Shown here in pieces: positions 8,335 to 16,293 of a DNA stretch of 64,000 nucleotides. Where the stretch lies: contig JADFYO010000003.1 of assembly GCA_015233015.1 (NCBI GenBank), positions 27,653 through 91,652 on the forward strand, written 5' to 3'. A program made the position numbers and the translations under genes. The DNA comes from Nitrospirota bacterium. Its GTDB lineage: Bacteria > Nitrospirota > Thermodesulfovibrionia > Thermodesulfovibrionales > Magnetobacteriaceae. Numbering within the stretch: the first letter of the stretch is position 1; each line of letters begins with the position of its first letter. A model generated the notes under the pieces. The model did no database searches, had not been told where the DNA came from, and worked only from the letters and a program-made list of their open reading frames with translations.

Positions 8335-9420
8335 GTGTACAAGATACTTATAGTCGATGACAGCGAACCGGTAAAGGAATTCCTTAGTTTTCAGCTAAGA
8401 CAACTGGATTGCGAAGCGGCACCGGCAGTTGGCTCGACAGCGATAAGCATGGCCGTTAAGTTTATCCCTGACATGGTGCTTCTCGATATTGAGATTACGG
8501 CGGTAAGCGTACTTGACCTCATCAGGGAACTTCGCTCCCATGACGAATTTAAAAATACCCCTGTGATAATCTTATCCTCCCGCGCCGACAAGACAACCAT
8601 CATGAGCGCATTTACCGGCGGGGCGGACGACTACATCTTAAAGCCGGTCAATACAGGCTTGTTGTTTAGCAAGATCATCGGATGGCAAAATCTGGAGATG
8701 GAGACAAACTGGACAGGGATTACGCACAATCAGGGGAAGGCGCTTCGTTTACTAAAAGTAATAATGGACGAGTCTTTTGAGAACCTTAGAAAATCAGCCC
8801 CCCTGTCTGCCGCGTCAGTAAGAAACGCATGTGAACTATTATATCTTACAATCGAAGCTGAAGGTGCCGGCGCAATTGTTAAGGCCGTCGCCGGATACAA
8901 CACTACGCTGTTTCTGCACTCGCTCCTGATGTGTGTATATATTATGATGTTTACAAGATATAAAGGATACGCCAAAGACGATTGTATAGATATGGCAATG
9001 GGGGGACTTCTCCACGACATCGGGAGTGTTAAGGTACCAAATAATATCCTCTTCAAGCCCGGTAAGTTCAACATCAGCGAATACAACGATAGCGGATTGC
9101 ACGTAAAATACGGCATCGAAATCATGGACAAGACGCCGGACTTGCCTCAGGCAGTAAAAAATATCTGCCGCTGCCACCACGAAAGAATCGATGGAAGCGG
9201 TTTCGGGGGCATAAAGGCGGAGGGAATATGCACAGAGGCACGCATCGCCGCCATCGTCGAGACATACTGCGCCATCACTGCAAAAACCGGGGACAGCGAC
9301 TCAAAAACCGCAGCGGAGGCCATTCCCACGCTGATGTCCTTTCAAAACCAGCTCGACCCCAAACTGCTTGAGGCATTCAAAGAGGCCGCCATGAATGACT
9401 TCAAGTCCAATCTGTTGTAA
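8335..9420 (+). CDS. Response regulator with HD-GYP-type output domain (copy 1)
   Basis: Residues 1-118 form a receiver domain with the acidic pair VDDSE, phospho-acceptor Asp in MVLLDIE and the conserved Lys in ILKPVN. After a helical linker, an HD-GYP-like domain runs from about residue 190 to the end: LHSLL, GGLLHDIG, ILFKPGKF, CHHERIDGSGFGG. Canonical members hydrolyse cyclic-di-GMP. Here GYP is replaced by GFGG, and the usual VADVFDALT Asp region reads IVETYCAIT, so activity may be altered or lost. The start is GTG after GGGGGA. A tandem paralogue follows 256 bases downstream. Confidence 0.88.
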   Translation: MYKILIVDDSEPVKEFLSFQLRQLDCEAAPAVGSTAISMAVKFIPDMVLLDIEITAVSVLDLIRELRSHDEFKNTPVIILSSRADKTTIMSAFTGGADDYILKPVNTGLLFSKIIGWQNLEMETNWTGITHNQGKALRLLKVIMDESFENLRKSAPLSAASVRNACELLYLTIEAEGAGAIVKAVAGYNTTLFLHSLLMCVYIMMFTRYKGYAKDDCIDMAMGGLLHDIGSVKVPNNILFKPGKFNISEYNDSGLHVKYGIEIMDKTPDLPQAVKNICRCHHERIDGSGFGGIKAEGICTEARIAAIVETYCAITAKTGDSDSKTAAEAIPTLMSFQNQLDPKLLEAFKEAAMNDFKSNLL

Positions 9421-9676
9421 TATACTGCAATCAGAAAAGTAAGTGGATTTTCACATAGGTAATTTCCCTATGTATATTCTAAATAATCCTACATAGAAGC
9501 TATATTTTTACCGATTGACTCAAAATATCGTTCATGTTATAATTCATCTGATTCGGGGATGAAAACAAAAGGGTGAGTTTTAAATCCTGGTGAAGACCGG
9601 AGTCCGTATCCTTAAAATGACGGCTCGGTGCCGTTGAACTAAAGGGCTGGACAGCACATTACAGGAGGAGGCATCC
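9421..9676 (+). other. Structured intergenic leader between the two receiver/HD-GYP genes
   Basis: No gene is seen. A 7-base inverted repeat (ACATAGG/CCTATGT, about 9454-9474) may end the first transcript. Closer to the second gene are short hairpins, CGG-AGT-CCG near 9599 and ACGGC-TCGGT-GCCGT near 9621, ahead of a very strong AGGAGG site at 9663-9668. I compared this stretch by eye with the cyclic-di-GMP (GEMM) riboswitch pattern and did not find its conserved core, so no riboswitch is claimed. Confidence 0.35.
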
Positions 9677-10777
9677 ATCTATAAAGTACTATTAGTCGAT
9701 GACAGCGAATCAATAAAGGAACTGTTTAGTCTCAAACTGAGGCAAATAGGCTGCGAAGTGGCCACAACACGCGGTGCTACGGCAATAAACAAGGCCATTA
9801 AGTTTATCCCGGACCTGGTGCTTCTCAATGATGAAATGCAGACACTAAAAGGTCTCGATGTCTTGAAGGAACTTCGCTCTTATAGCGAATTTAAGGATAC
9901 TCCCGTGATAATGCTATCTCGCAGTGCCGACAAGTCAAACATTATAAACTCAATCAAAAGCGGAGCCAACGACTATGTCGTAACGCCCTTTGATATAGGT
10001 GTGCTTTTTGCCAAAATCATCGGCTGGCAAAACTCCGAAATGGAGACTCAATGGCACGGCCTATCGCACGAGCAAGCAAAGATACTTCGTTTATTGAAAG
10101 TAATGATAGAAGAGGCATTCGAGAATGTCAGGAAATCGACACCCCTGTCTGCTTCGTTAATCAGGTACGCGTGCGAAATATTATATTTAACAATCGAATC
10201 CGAAGGTGCCGATGCCATCCTTAAGGCCGTCGAGGGATACAATACTACGATGTTTCTGCACTCGCTCCTGACGTGTGTATATATGATGCTGTTTACCAGA
10301 TATAAAAGATACGCCAAAGACTCTTGTATAGAGCTGGCCATGGGTGGACTTCTCCACGACATCGGGAGTGCTAAGATACCTAATAATATCCTCTTCAAGC
10401 CCGGAAAACTCGACATCAACGAATACATCGAAATAAAAGCGCACGTACAATACGGCATAGAAATCATGGACAAAACACCCGACTTACCACAGGTGGTAAA
10501 AGATATCTGTCTCTACCACCATGAAAGACTGGATGGAAGCGGTTACTATGGCATAAAGGCAGAGAAAATAAGCACGGGGGGGCGGCTGGCAGCCATCATT
10601 GAGACATACTGTGCCATCACGACAAAAACGGTGTACAGGCAGCCAAAGACCACAGCAGAGGCCATCGCAACTCTTATGTCCTTACAAGACCAACTCGACC
10701 CCAAACTGCTTGAGGACTTCAAAGAAGCCGCCACGAATAACTTCAAGGTCAATAACGTCAAGGTCAAACAGCCCTGA
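9677..10777 (+). CDS. Degenerate receiver plus HD-GYP-type protein (copy 2), probable AUC start
   Basis: A close paralogue of the preceding gene. The homologous reading frame begins at 9677 with ATC TAT AAA, exactly where copy 1 has GTG TAC AAG. It is preceded by AGGAGG at 9663-9668, with no ATG, GTG or TTG between the upstream in-frame stop (9635) and that point. A start at GTG 9758 would remove the first 27 residues of the receiver fold. The phospho-acceptor Asp is replaced by Asn (LVLLNDE) and the conserved Lys by Thr (VVTPFD), so the receiver is probably not phosphorylated. The HD domain keeps GGLLHDIG and YHHERLDGSGYYG but has IIETYCAIT in place of the usual Asp segment. Confidence 0.82.
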   Translation: MYKVLLVDDSESIKELFSLKLRQIGCEVATTRGATAINKAIKFIPDLVLLNDEMQTLKGLDVLKELRSYSEFKDTPVIMLSRSADKSNIINSIKSGANDYVVTPFDIGVLFAKIIGWQNSEMETQWHGLSHEQAKILRLLKVMIEEAFENVRKSTPLSASLIRYACEILYLTIESEGADAILKAVEGYNTTMFLHSLLTCVYMMLFTRYKRYAKDSCIELAMGGLLHDIGSAKIPNNILFKPGKLDINEYIEIKAHVQYGIEIMDKTPDLPQVVKDICLYHHERLDGSGYYGIKAEKISTGGRLAAIIETYCAITTKTVYRQPKTTAEAIATLMSLQDQLDPKLLEDFKEAATNNFKVNNVKVKQP

Positions 10778-13016
10778 TATCCAATGTTTTTTTAACGAGA
10801 ATAGCCGTCCCGCCAAACATCACGGCAAGCATAATAATATCGTTGATATAATATATCTCGTCCAGACGCTTATCCATGGAAAACCACACCGGCGCAATAA
10901 GCATTATCAGTACCTCAACCCCTCGCAGCGACAATATTGCGGTCTGTGTCCTTGTCACAACCAACGGCCTCCACGCCCAAACCATAAATAAAATCACACT
11001 CATAACCCATACGTGAAGCCCCTCCGGCATCAAACCCGTTATATTAAAACCCCAATATACCGCAAAACCAAAAAAAGGAACCGCCACAACCGCCGTAAAT
11101 ACCATTGGATGCTCTCGTGCGCCGCCATATGTCTTTTCTATTAGCAATATATGCGCCGTAAACCCAAAACCAAACGGTACCGTGTTCCAATACTGAAATA
11201 TAAAAGGTATTATTTCAGGCACCCTGCCATACACAGAAGTCACCCCCTGCGCTCCTCCCGTGAAAACATACAGATAGAGAGGTATAACCGTATTGGCAAA
11301 CGACTGCAGACGTGAAATCAGCCATGCCGACGTCCCTGCGCCAAATTTTTCATTGGACATTAATATATACTTTAGAAAAAACTCCTGATGGTCAGAAAAT
11401 CCGTTCACGGCTTTCCAAAGCAGAAGAAATAACCCGCAGATTATAAAGATAAGACAGCCGTCAAGCAATATTTTCTTATATTTCACAAATATCAAATCCC
11501 TGAGTGAGCCATCCGCCTCCACCGCTATCCAAACGAATAATATAACTGGAAGTGACAATAACGCCATTGGATGAAACAAGTACCCCAATCCAAGGAAAAG
11601 GCCGGACAACCGGGGGCGTTTAACAATGACCAAATATAAGGCAGTCATCACAAGACCTGCCGTCGCAAGTTTAGACCATGAATAATAGACCTCGTGAATA
11701 AAAAAAGGCGTCATGGCCGTCAGCAATACACTAAAGTGCCCTGCCCTTTTGCCTCTAAGCGCCGACGCGACACTAAATAAGCCAAAAAGACACGACGCCG
11801 ACAACACTATCATAGCAATTCGATATACGGCAAATCCCTCGTTATCAAAAGGTCTCCATGCCTGAACAGGCATACCGGGCGGAGGTTTTCCACCGGCTAA
11901 AAAGACCAGAGGGGCCGCTGTAAGCCCGCCCATAGGCGTGCGGGACGCAAACGACCAGGGATGGAAGTACTTGCTGCCGGCATTGCTATATGGGTATAGT
12001 CCGTTTCCAACCAGCTGTACCACATGGTATTGAATCCTGCTGTCAGGACGTCCCCCGGCATCCAGCGTCCTCAATATGGTGTGTCCATAAAGTTCCTCAA
12101 ACGGGCCGACAGAATAACCACCCTTCGCCGCCGCTATCAGTATAACGATAAATACAATGCCGATGACCTTCCACTCTGCCCGATAGACTAACTCGTGGGC
12201 TTTTCTCATAACCAGAACACAAATGCAGAGAAATAAGCTCAACAGGCTTGTCAGCGTCGAAATAAGCTGAAGATTTGCAGCTGGTGCCGCCTTCCAGCAT
12301 ATCAGGCCGCAGACAGATAAAATAAGCACCCCGGGAACCGGAATAAATGCGGCCGTCCTCAAAACGGACCCCTTTTTCAAAAATGTTCTGAGGGCAAGCC
12401 CCGGTCCAATGATTAATGTCACGGCGGCAAAAATAGAAAGCATTATCCTCACTATGGACATCAACTCGCCTGTTTTCCCCGTAACAATAAACGGTTCGGA
12501 CACAGAAAACCACGAATTAACACCAGAAGCGCCATGTCTTCCAACTATGCGGACCCTGTAAGGGCCTCGTTTATTGTTTAAAGTTATCTTTCTCAGTACC
12601 ATCACATTTCGTGGATTTACCTTGTCTGTCAAATCAAACCTTTCACGCATGGAACTTTTCGACTGAACCTCAACCTGCAAGGTATTGCCTTCTAAAAAAG
12701 GAAACCCTCCGAGCATTATATCAAAATCGCCGCTGGCAACATACCAATGAGAAAATGTCTCTTCGGGCTGGCCCTCGATAAACGAAAATATCCTTAGATT
12801 GACGGGTGTGCCAATGCTCTCGTCCTTCACATACACCGCCGGGGGAAAGGGTATGACGGCGTCTTTGTCATCTGGCAAACCAGTCTCTGTGAGTGTCGAA
12901 TAACTAAAACCAGAATAAAAGCGTGCCGCAGGTATTATCATGCTAACTGCTATATGAATCAGTGTTATACCTATGAATAAACAAAGAGTTACTTTAATAA
13001 TTTTGCCGTCTCTCAT
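10764..13016 (-). CDS. Large polytopic membrane protein with N-terminal periplasmic domain
   Basis: The 750-residue protein has an N-terminal membrane helix (residues 9-29), an extracytoplasmic beta-rich segment to about residue 185, then a dozen or so hydrophobic helices. An acidic and aromatic loop after the first helices (EELYGHTILRTLDAGG) and the general layout resemble glycosyltransferase-C-like or polymer-related membrane proteins, but no decisive motif was recognised, so no function is assigned. Its last 14 bases overlap the convergent HD-GYP gene. The start is ATG at 13016 followed by a basic RDGKIIK lead-in, consistent with an inner-membrane anchor. Confidence 0.75.
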   Translation of the reverse strand: MRDGKIIKVTLCLFIGITLIHIAVSMIIPAARFYSGFSYSTLTETGLPDDKDAVIPFPPAVYVKDESIGTPVNLRIFSFIEGQPEETFSHWYVASGDFDIMLGGFPFLEGNTLQVEVQSKSSMRERFDLTDKVNPRNVMVLRKITLNNKRGPYRVRIVGRHGASGVNSWFSVSEPFIVTGKTGELMSIVRIMLSIFAAVTLIIGPGLALRTFLKKGSVLRTAAFIPVPGVLILSVCGLICWKAAPAANLQLISTLTSLLSLFLCICVLVMRKAHELVYRAEWKVIGIVFIVILIAAAKGGYSVGPFEELYGHTILRTLDAGGRPDSRIQYHVVQLVGNGLYPYSNAGSKYFHPWSFASRTPMGGLTAAPLVFLAGGKPPPGMPVQAWRPFDNEGFAVYRIAMIVLSASCLFGLFSVASALRGKRAGHFSVLLTAMTPFFIHEVYYSWSKLATAGLVMTALYLVIVKRPRLSGLFLGLGYLFHPMALLSLPVILFVWIAVEADGSLRDLIFVKYKKILLDGCLIFIICGLFLLLWKAVNGFSDHQEFFLKYILMSNEKFGAGTSAWLISRLQSFANTVIPLYLYVFTGGAQGVTSVYGRVPEIIPFIFQYWNTVPFGFGFTAHILLIEKTYGGAREHPMVFTAVVAVPFFGFAVYWGFNITGLMPEGLHVWVMSVILFMVWAWRPLVVTRTQTAILSLRGVEVLIMLIAPVWFSMDKRLDEIYYINDIIMLAVMFGGTAILVKKTLDIRAV

Positions 13017-13226
13017 CTAACTTTCCTCACTGGTGTTTTATCTATCGTATTCTACACTAAGAACCAGCTTATTTTATCGTTCTTTTTTATCTGCCTGTTT
13101 CATTCTGCAATATTTTTTCTTGCAATAATATTGAAATATTGTTACACTATATCAGGCGGTAATTTGGGTGCGCTTTGAATCGATGTCTTTTAGTACTGAT
13201 TACATTTGTCGGGGAGTGGTAATCTG

Positions 13227-13658
13227 ATGGACATACCGGGAGTTGCGTCTCCGGGTTTTGCGTCTCGTGGAAATATACTTTTCATGGACGATGACGGCGA
13301 CATAAGGGAGGCTACTTCTGAGCTTCTTCAGCAGTATGGGTTTACGGTTACGCTGGCTGAAGAGGGTTCGCAGGCAATTTCCATTTATGAAAAATCCATT
13401 GCCGAAAATGCCGTCTTCGATGTCGTTATCCTGGACTTGGTTGTACCGCGCGGTTTAGGGGCAAAGGATACCATTACCAGATTGCATTCATTAAACCCCT
13501 CGGTTAAGGCGCTGGTGGCCAGCGGGTATTCAAACGACTACATACTCGACAACTATGAAGAATTCGGATTCTGCGGTACTCTGGCCAAGCCATACAACTT
13601 CGATGAATTGCTGGACGCTATTACAGCACTAATCACCGGGAAAGGCAACAAGTCCTGA
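13227..13658 (+). CDS. Single-domain response regulator (CheY-like receiver)
   Basis: A stand-alone receiver of about 143 residues. The acidic pair is in FMDDDGD, the phospho-acceptor Asp in VVILDLVVPRG, the Ser switch residue in LVASGYS and the conserved Lys in LAKPYN. No output domain follows, so it probably acts by protein interaction or in a phosphorelay, perhaps with one of the hybrid kinases. The ATG at 13227 is preferred because GGGGAGTGG precedes it; an in-frame TTG at 13206 lies upstream of that ribosome-binding site. The sequence resembles the receiver tails of PAS-containing hybrid kinases (GLGAKDTI). Confidence 0.88.
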   Translation: MDIPGVASPGFASRGNILFMDDDGDIREATSELLQQYGFTVTLAEEGSQAISIYEKSIAENAVFDVVILDLVVPRGLGAKDTITRLHSLNPSVKALVASGYSNDYILDNYEEFGFCGTLAKPYNFDELLDAITALITGKGNKS

Positions 13659-13737
13659 GAGCGTCTCCTTAATTATTTTGCCGTATTAAAATATTCTTAT
13701 ACAATTTTAAGTCGGAATATTATAAAATATAACTACA

Positions 13738-14523
13738 ATGCTGCTGTTCACTGTTGTCGTTCTGGGATTTCTAGCTATACCGGCGACGGGCTATGCGTGG
13801 GGGCCTCTTACTCATATGTATTTGGGCAATGAAGTGCTGTCCCTGCCATATCTCCTTCCTCCGGCCATATACGTTATTATAAAAAAATTCAAAGAGGATT
13901 TCCTCTATGGAAACATAATAGCTGACATTGTACTAGGTAAGAAGTATCTCCCGCAAAACGGCAGCTCCCACTCATGGGAATTTGGCTTCGCTATCTTAGA
14001 CAACGCCCGAAATAACCAGCAAAAGGCCTTCAGCTACGGCTATCTCTGCCACCTCGCCGCCGATACGGTCTCCCATGAAATCCTCACGAAGGAAAAAAAG
14101 AACATTGAACACACAATGTATGAAATTAAGGCCGACAGCCTTATAAACAAAAAATATTGGCTCCAGGCTGTAGCAATTAAACGAAGTGTGCAGAAACGCA
14201 ACGACGAATTCCTCGAAAATTCCATATGCAATACCTTTTTCTCATACAAGGCCAATAAGAGGATCTTCAAGAGCCTTGTCTTTATGTCATTATTTACATC
14301 GGCTTCATTTGTCAATCTGTTTGAGAAATCATTCTTATTGAGTTGCAGCCCCGCAACAGAGGCCATCAAAGACCTGACGGACACATCCCTTCAACGTATA
14401 GTTGACGTCATAATAAACGGGAGAAACTCTTCGGTTACGAAATTCAGACCGGCTGGTAAAATAGTTCACGGCGTAATTTATAACACACTCTTCCAACAAC
14501 ACGACTCTCCCGACGAATTGTAA
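13738..14523 (+). CDS. Zinc-dependent phospholipase C-like protein
   Basis: This is a 261-residue exported protein with a signal peptide (MLLFTVVVLGFLAIPATGYA). Motifs of the zinc-dependent phospholipase C / S1-P1 fold follow: WGPLTH at the mature N-terminus, DFLYGNIIADIVLG, SHSWEFG and FSYGYLCHLAADTVSHE with several metal-type His and Asp residues. Substrate specificity is unknown; many bacterial members are uncharacterised. There is no Shine-Dalgarno sequence: TATAAA at 13721-13726 is just upstream of the ATG, suggesting a nearly leaderless mRNA. The moeA gene starts two bases after its stop, so the two are probably co-transcribed. Confidence 0.78.
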   Translation: MLLFTVVVLGFLAIPATGYAWGPLTHMYLGNEVLSLPYLLPPAIYVIIKKFKEDFLYGNIIADIVLGKKYLPQNGSSHSWEFGFAILDNARNNQQKAFSYGYLCHLAADTVSHEILTKEKKNIEHTMYEIKADSLINKKYWLQAVAIKRSVQKRNDEFLENSICNTFFSYKANKRIFKSLVFMSLFTSASFVNLFEKSFLLSCSPATEAIKDLTDTSLQRIVDVIINGRNSSVTKFRPAGKIVHGVIYNTLFQQHDSPDEL

Positions 14524-14525
14524 CT

Positions 14526-15776
14526 ATGGTTGATATGCTCGGCAGGGGAGACGCCATCCCGTTAAACAGGGCACTCGAACTCCTCGATAATACTACGTTC
14601 ACCAAGCCAGAAATAGAAAGAATACCCTTAGAGGACATCTGCGGGAGGATTCTTGCCGAAGCAATCTCTTCAGATGAGGACCTGCCTCATTTCTCCCGCT
14701 CTACGATGGATGGATACGCGCTAAAGGCAGAGGATACATTTGGAGTAACAGAGACTTTGCCTGCATATGTTAAAGTAATAGATGAAGTATCTATGGGTAA
14801 GACTCCGAGTTTTCATATCGCCCGTGGTGAAGCGGCCAAAATTCCAACAGGAGGGATGCTTCCGGCAGGCGCAGACGCGGTCTTAATGTTTGAGCACTCA
14901 CAGCCATTCGGCGGTCATGATATCGAGGTATTAAAGGCACTTGCCCCAGGCGACAATGTCATCCATAAAGGACAGGACATCTCTAAGGGTGCGGCGCTGC
15001 TCTTTCGCGGCCATAAGCTCAGGCCCCAGGACATGGGTGCGCTCGCCGCAATAGGCATCTGCAATGTATTGGTATATAAAAAGCCCGTGGTTTCCATTAT
15101 CTCAACAGGCGACGAGATTATCCCGCCGGGAAGGCCGCTTAACGGCGCAGAGGTCAGGGATATTAACTCATATAACCTAAGCGGCCTGCTGCTTAATAAC
15201 GGCGCCATGCCTTCCCGAAAAGGGATTTATAGGGACGACTTCAATACCATTTATAGCATCGTCACCGAGGCCGTTAAAACGTCTCAGATGGTCTTAATCA
15301 CCGGTGGCAGCAGTGTGGGCACCCTGGATATGACGGGGAAGATTATTGACAGACTTGGGCGTCCCGGCGTCATATTCCACGGAGTTGCCGTAAAGCCCGG
15401 CAAACCCCTCATCGCGGGCTGCGTCGATGGAACCCCGGTCTTCGGCCTCCCAGGGCATCCTGCGGCTGTTACCGTAAGTTTCGAGGTATTCATTAAAGAA
15501 GTTCTAAGGCGGCTTACAGGTGAATTGCAGGGCGAATCTGGTACATGCAAAAATATTATTAAGGCAAGGCTCACGTCAAATATTTCGTCGCAGCCAGCAA
15601 GGACTGATTTTATCTGGGTCAAAATACTCAACAAAGACGGGGAGTTATACGCTCAGCCTGTTTTGAGCAAATCCGGCCTCATCGCGTCACTTGTAAAGGC
15701 TGACGGCGTAATAGAAATTCCGGCGGACAAACGTGGTCTCGACAAAGGAGATGAGGTCATCGTCAGACTATTTTAG
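14526..15776 (+). CDS. moeA: Molybdopterin molybdenumtransferase MoeA
   Basis: At 416 residues this is full-length MoeA. Motifs in order are HFSRSTMDGYALKAEDT, IPTGGMLPAGADAVLM, the MPTb-type core with IISTGDEIIPPG, DINSYNLSGLL, ITGGSSVGTLDMTG, KPGKPLIAG and GLPGHPAAVTVSFE, then a C-terminal beta-barrel domain. It inserts molybdate into adenylylated molybdopterin, giving molybdenum cofactor for oxidoreductases. No other moa/mob gene is nearby. It is coupled to the preceding phospholipase C-like gene by a two-base gap. Confidence 0.96.
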   Translation: MVDMLGRGDAIPLNRALELLDNTTFTKPEIERIPLEDICGRILAEAISSDEDLPHFSRSTMDGYALKAEDTFGVTETLPAYVKVIDEVSMGKTPSFHIARGEAAKIPTGGMLPAGADAVLMFEHSQPFGGHDIEVLKALAPGDNVIHKGQDISKGAALLFRGHKLRPQDMGALAAIGICNVLVYKKPVVSIISTGDEIIPPGRPLNGAEVRDINSYNLSGLLLNNGAMPSRKGIYRDDFNTIYSIVTEAVKTSQMVLITGGSSVGTLDMTGKIIDRLGRPGVIFHGVAVKPGKPLIAGCVDGTPVFGLPGHPAAVTVSFEVFIKEVLRRLTGELQGESGTCKNIIKARLTSNISSQPARTDFIWVKILNKDGELYAQPVLSKSGLIASLVKADGVIEIPADKRGLDKGDEVIVRLF

Positions 15777-15846
15777 CATGTCGCGTAACTCTGGTAGGCC
15801 TATTATAGTAATTATGGTGAGTAGCGGACAAATAGATAATTTACCA

Positions 15847-15881
15847 AACATTAGACAAGAGAATCCTATTTGTCTAATGTT
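15847..15881. repeat. Hairpin with AACATTAGACAA arms
   Basis: A perfect 12-base inverted repeat (15847-15858 and 15870-15881) surrounds an 11-base loop. It matches the hairpin at 121-155 in arm sequence and in the TTCAGGAA that follows. Two shortened copies of its inner part recur in the 83-bp tandem repeat immediately downstream. No gene is present between 15777 and 16293; this repeat block and the MITE-like copy account for the whole 517-base gap. Confidence 0.7.
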
Positions 15882-16101
15882 CAGGAAGTAGCTTACCCCA
15901 AATGCGTTTATAGAAGTAAGAAGATTTGAATCATCAGACAAGAGAATCCTATTTGTCTAATGTTCAGGAAGTAGCTTATCCCAAATGCGTTTATAGAAGT
16001 AAGAAGATTTGAATCATCAGACAAGAGAATCCTATTTGTCTAATGTTCAGGAAGTAGCTTATCCCAAATGCGTTTATAGAAGTAAGAAGATTTGAATCAT
16101 C
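15853..16101. repeat. Three tandem 83-bp repeat units
   Basis: Three nearly identical 83-base units start at 15853, 15936 and 16019. Each contains AGACAAGAGAATCC, the right arm of the ACATTAGACA hairpin, TTCAGGAAGTAGC, and the left end of the MITE-like element (CAAATGCGTTTATAGAAGTAAG). The last unit runs directly into the body of a MITE-like copy. The pattern indicates amplification of the junction between hairpin and MITE. There are no unique spacers, so it is not a CRISPR. Confidence 0.85.
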
Positions 16102-16256
16102 CTGAGCTTGTCGAAGGATGTTCCTTTATTTCGTATTTCCCTATAAATCGGGCATCCTTCGACAGGCTCAGGATGATTCTTTTAACAGAATAATTGTTAT
16201 ATCTATGTAATTGTTACTTTTATATAATTGTTTCTTCTGTGGTTGCAACTCAGTAT
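16061..16256. mobile_element. Second MITE-like copy, decayed ends
   Basis: The central stem (16094-16120 with 16153-16179, 27 bases with one mismatch) is the same CATCCTGAGC-type hairpin as in the element at 3240-3415. The flanking AT-rich arms also align, but the terminal repeats have diverged. Its left end is shared with the 83-bp tandem repeats. Confidence 0.6.
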
Positions 16257-16293
16257 TAGTACAAGGCCAATCCGCCGTGTGCGGAGCTTGCCA

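Noticed and set aside
9540-9660. Cyclic-di-GMP riboswitch ahead of the second HD-GYP gene
   Set aside because: Short hairpins are present, but the conserved GCAAA/tetraloop-receptor core of GEMM elements was not found by eye.
15853-16101. Possible CRISPR array
   Set aside because: The 83-base units are continuous and nearly identical, with no unique spacers and no cas genes nearby.
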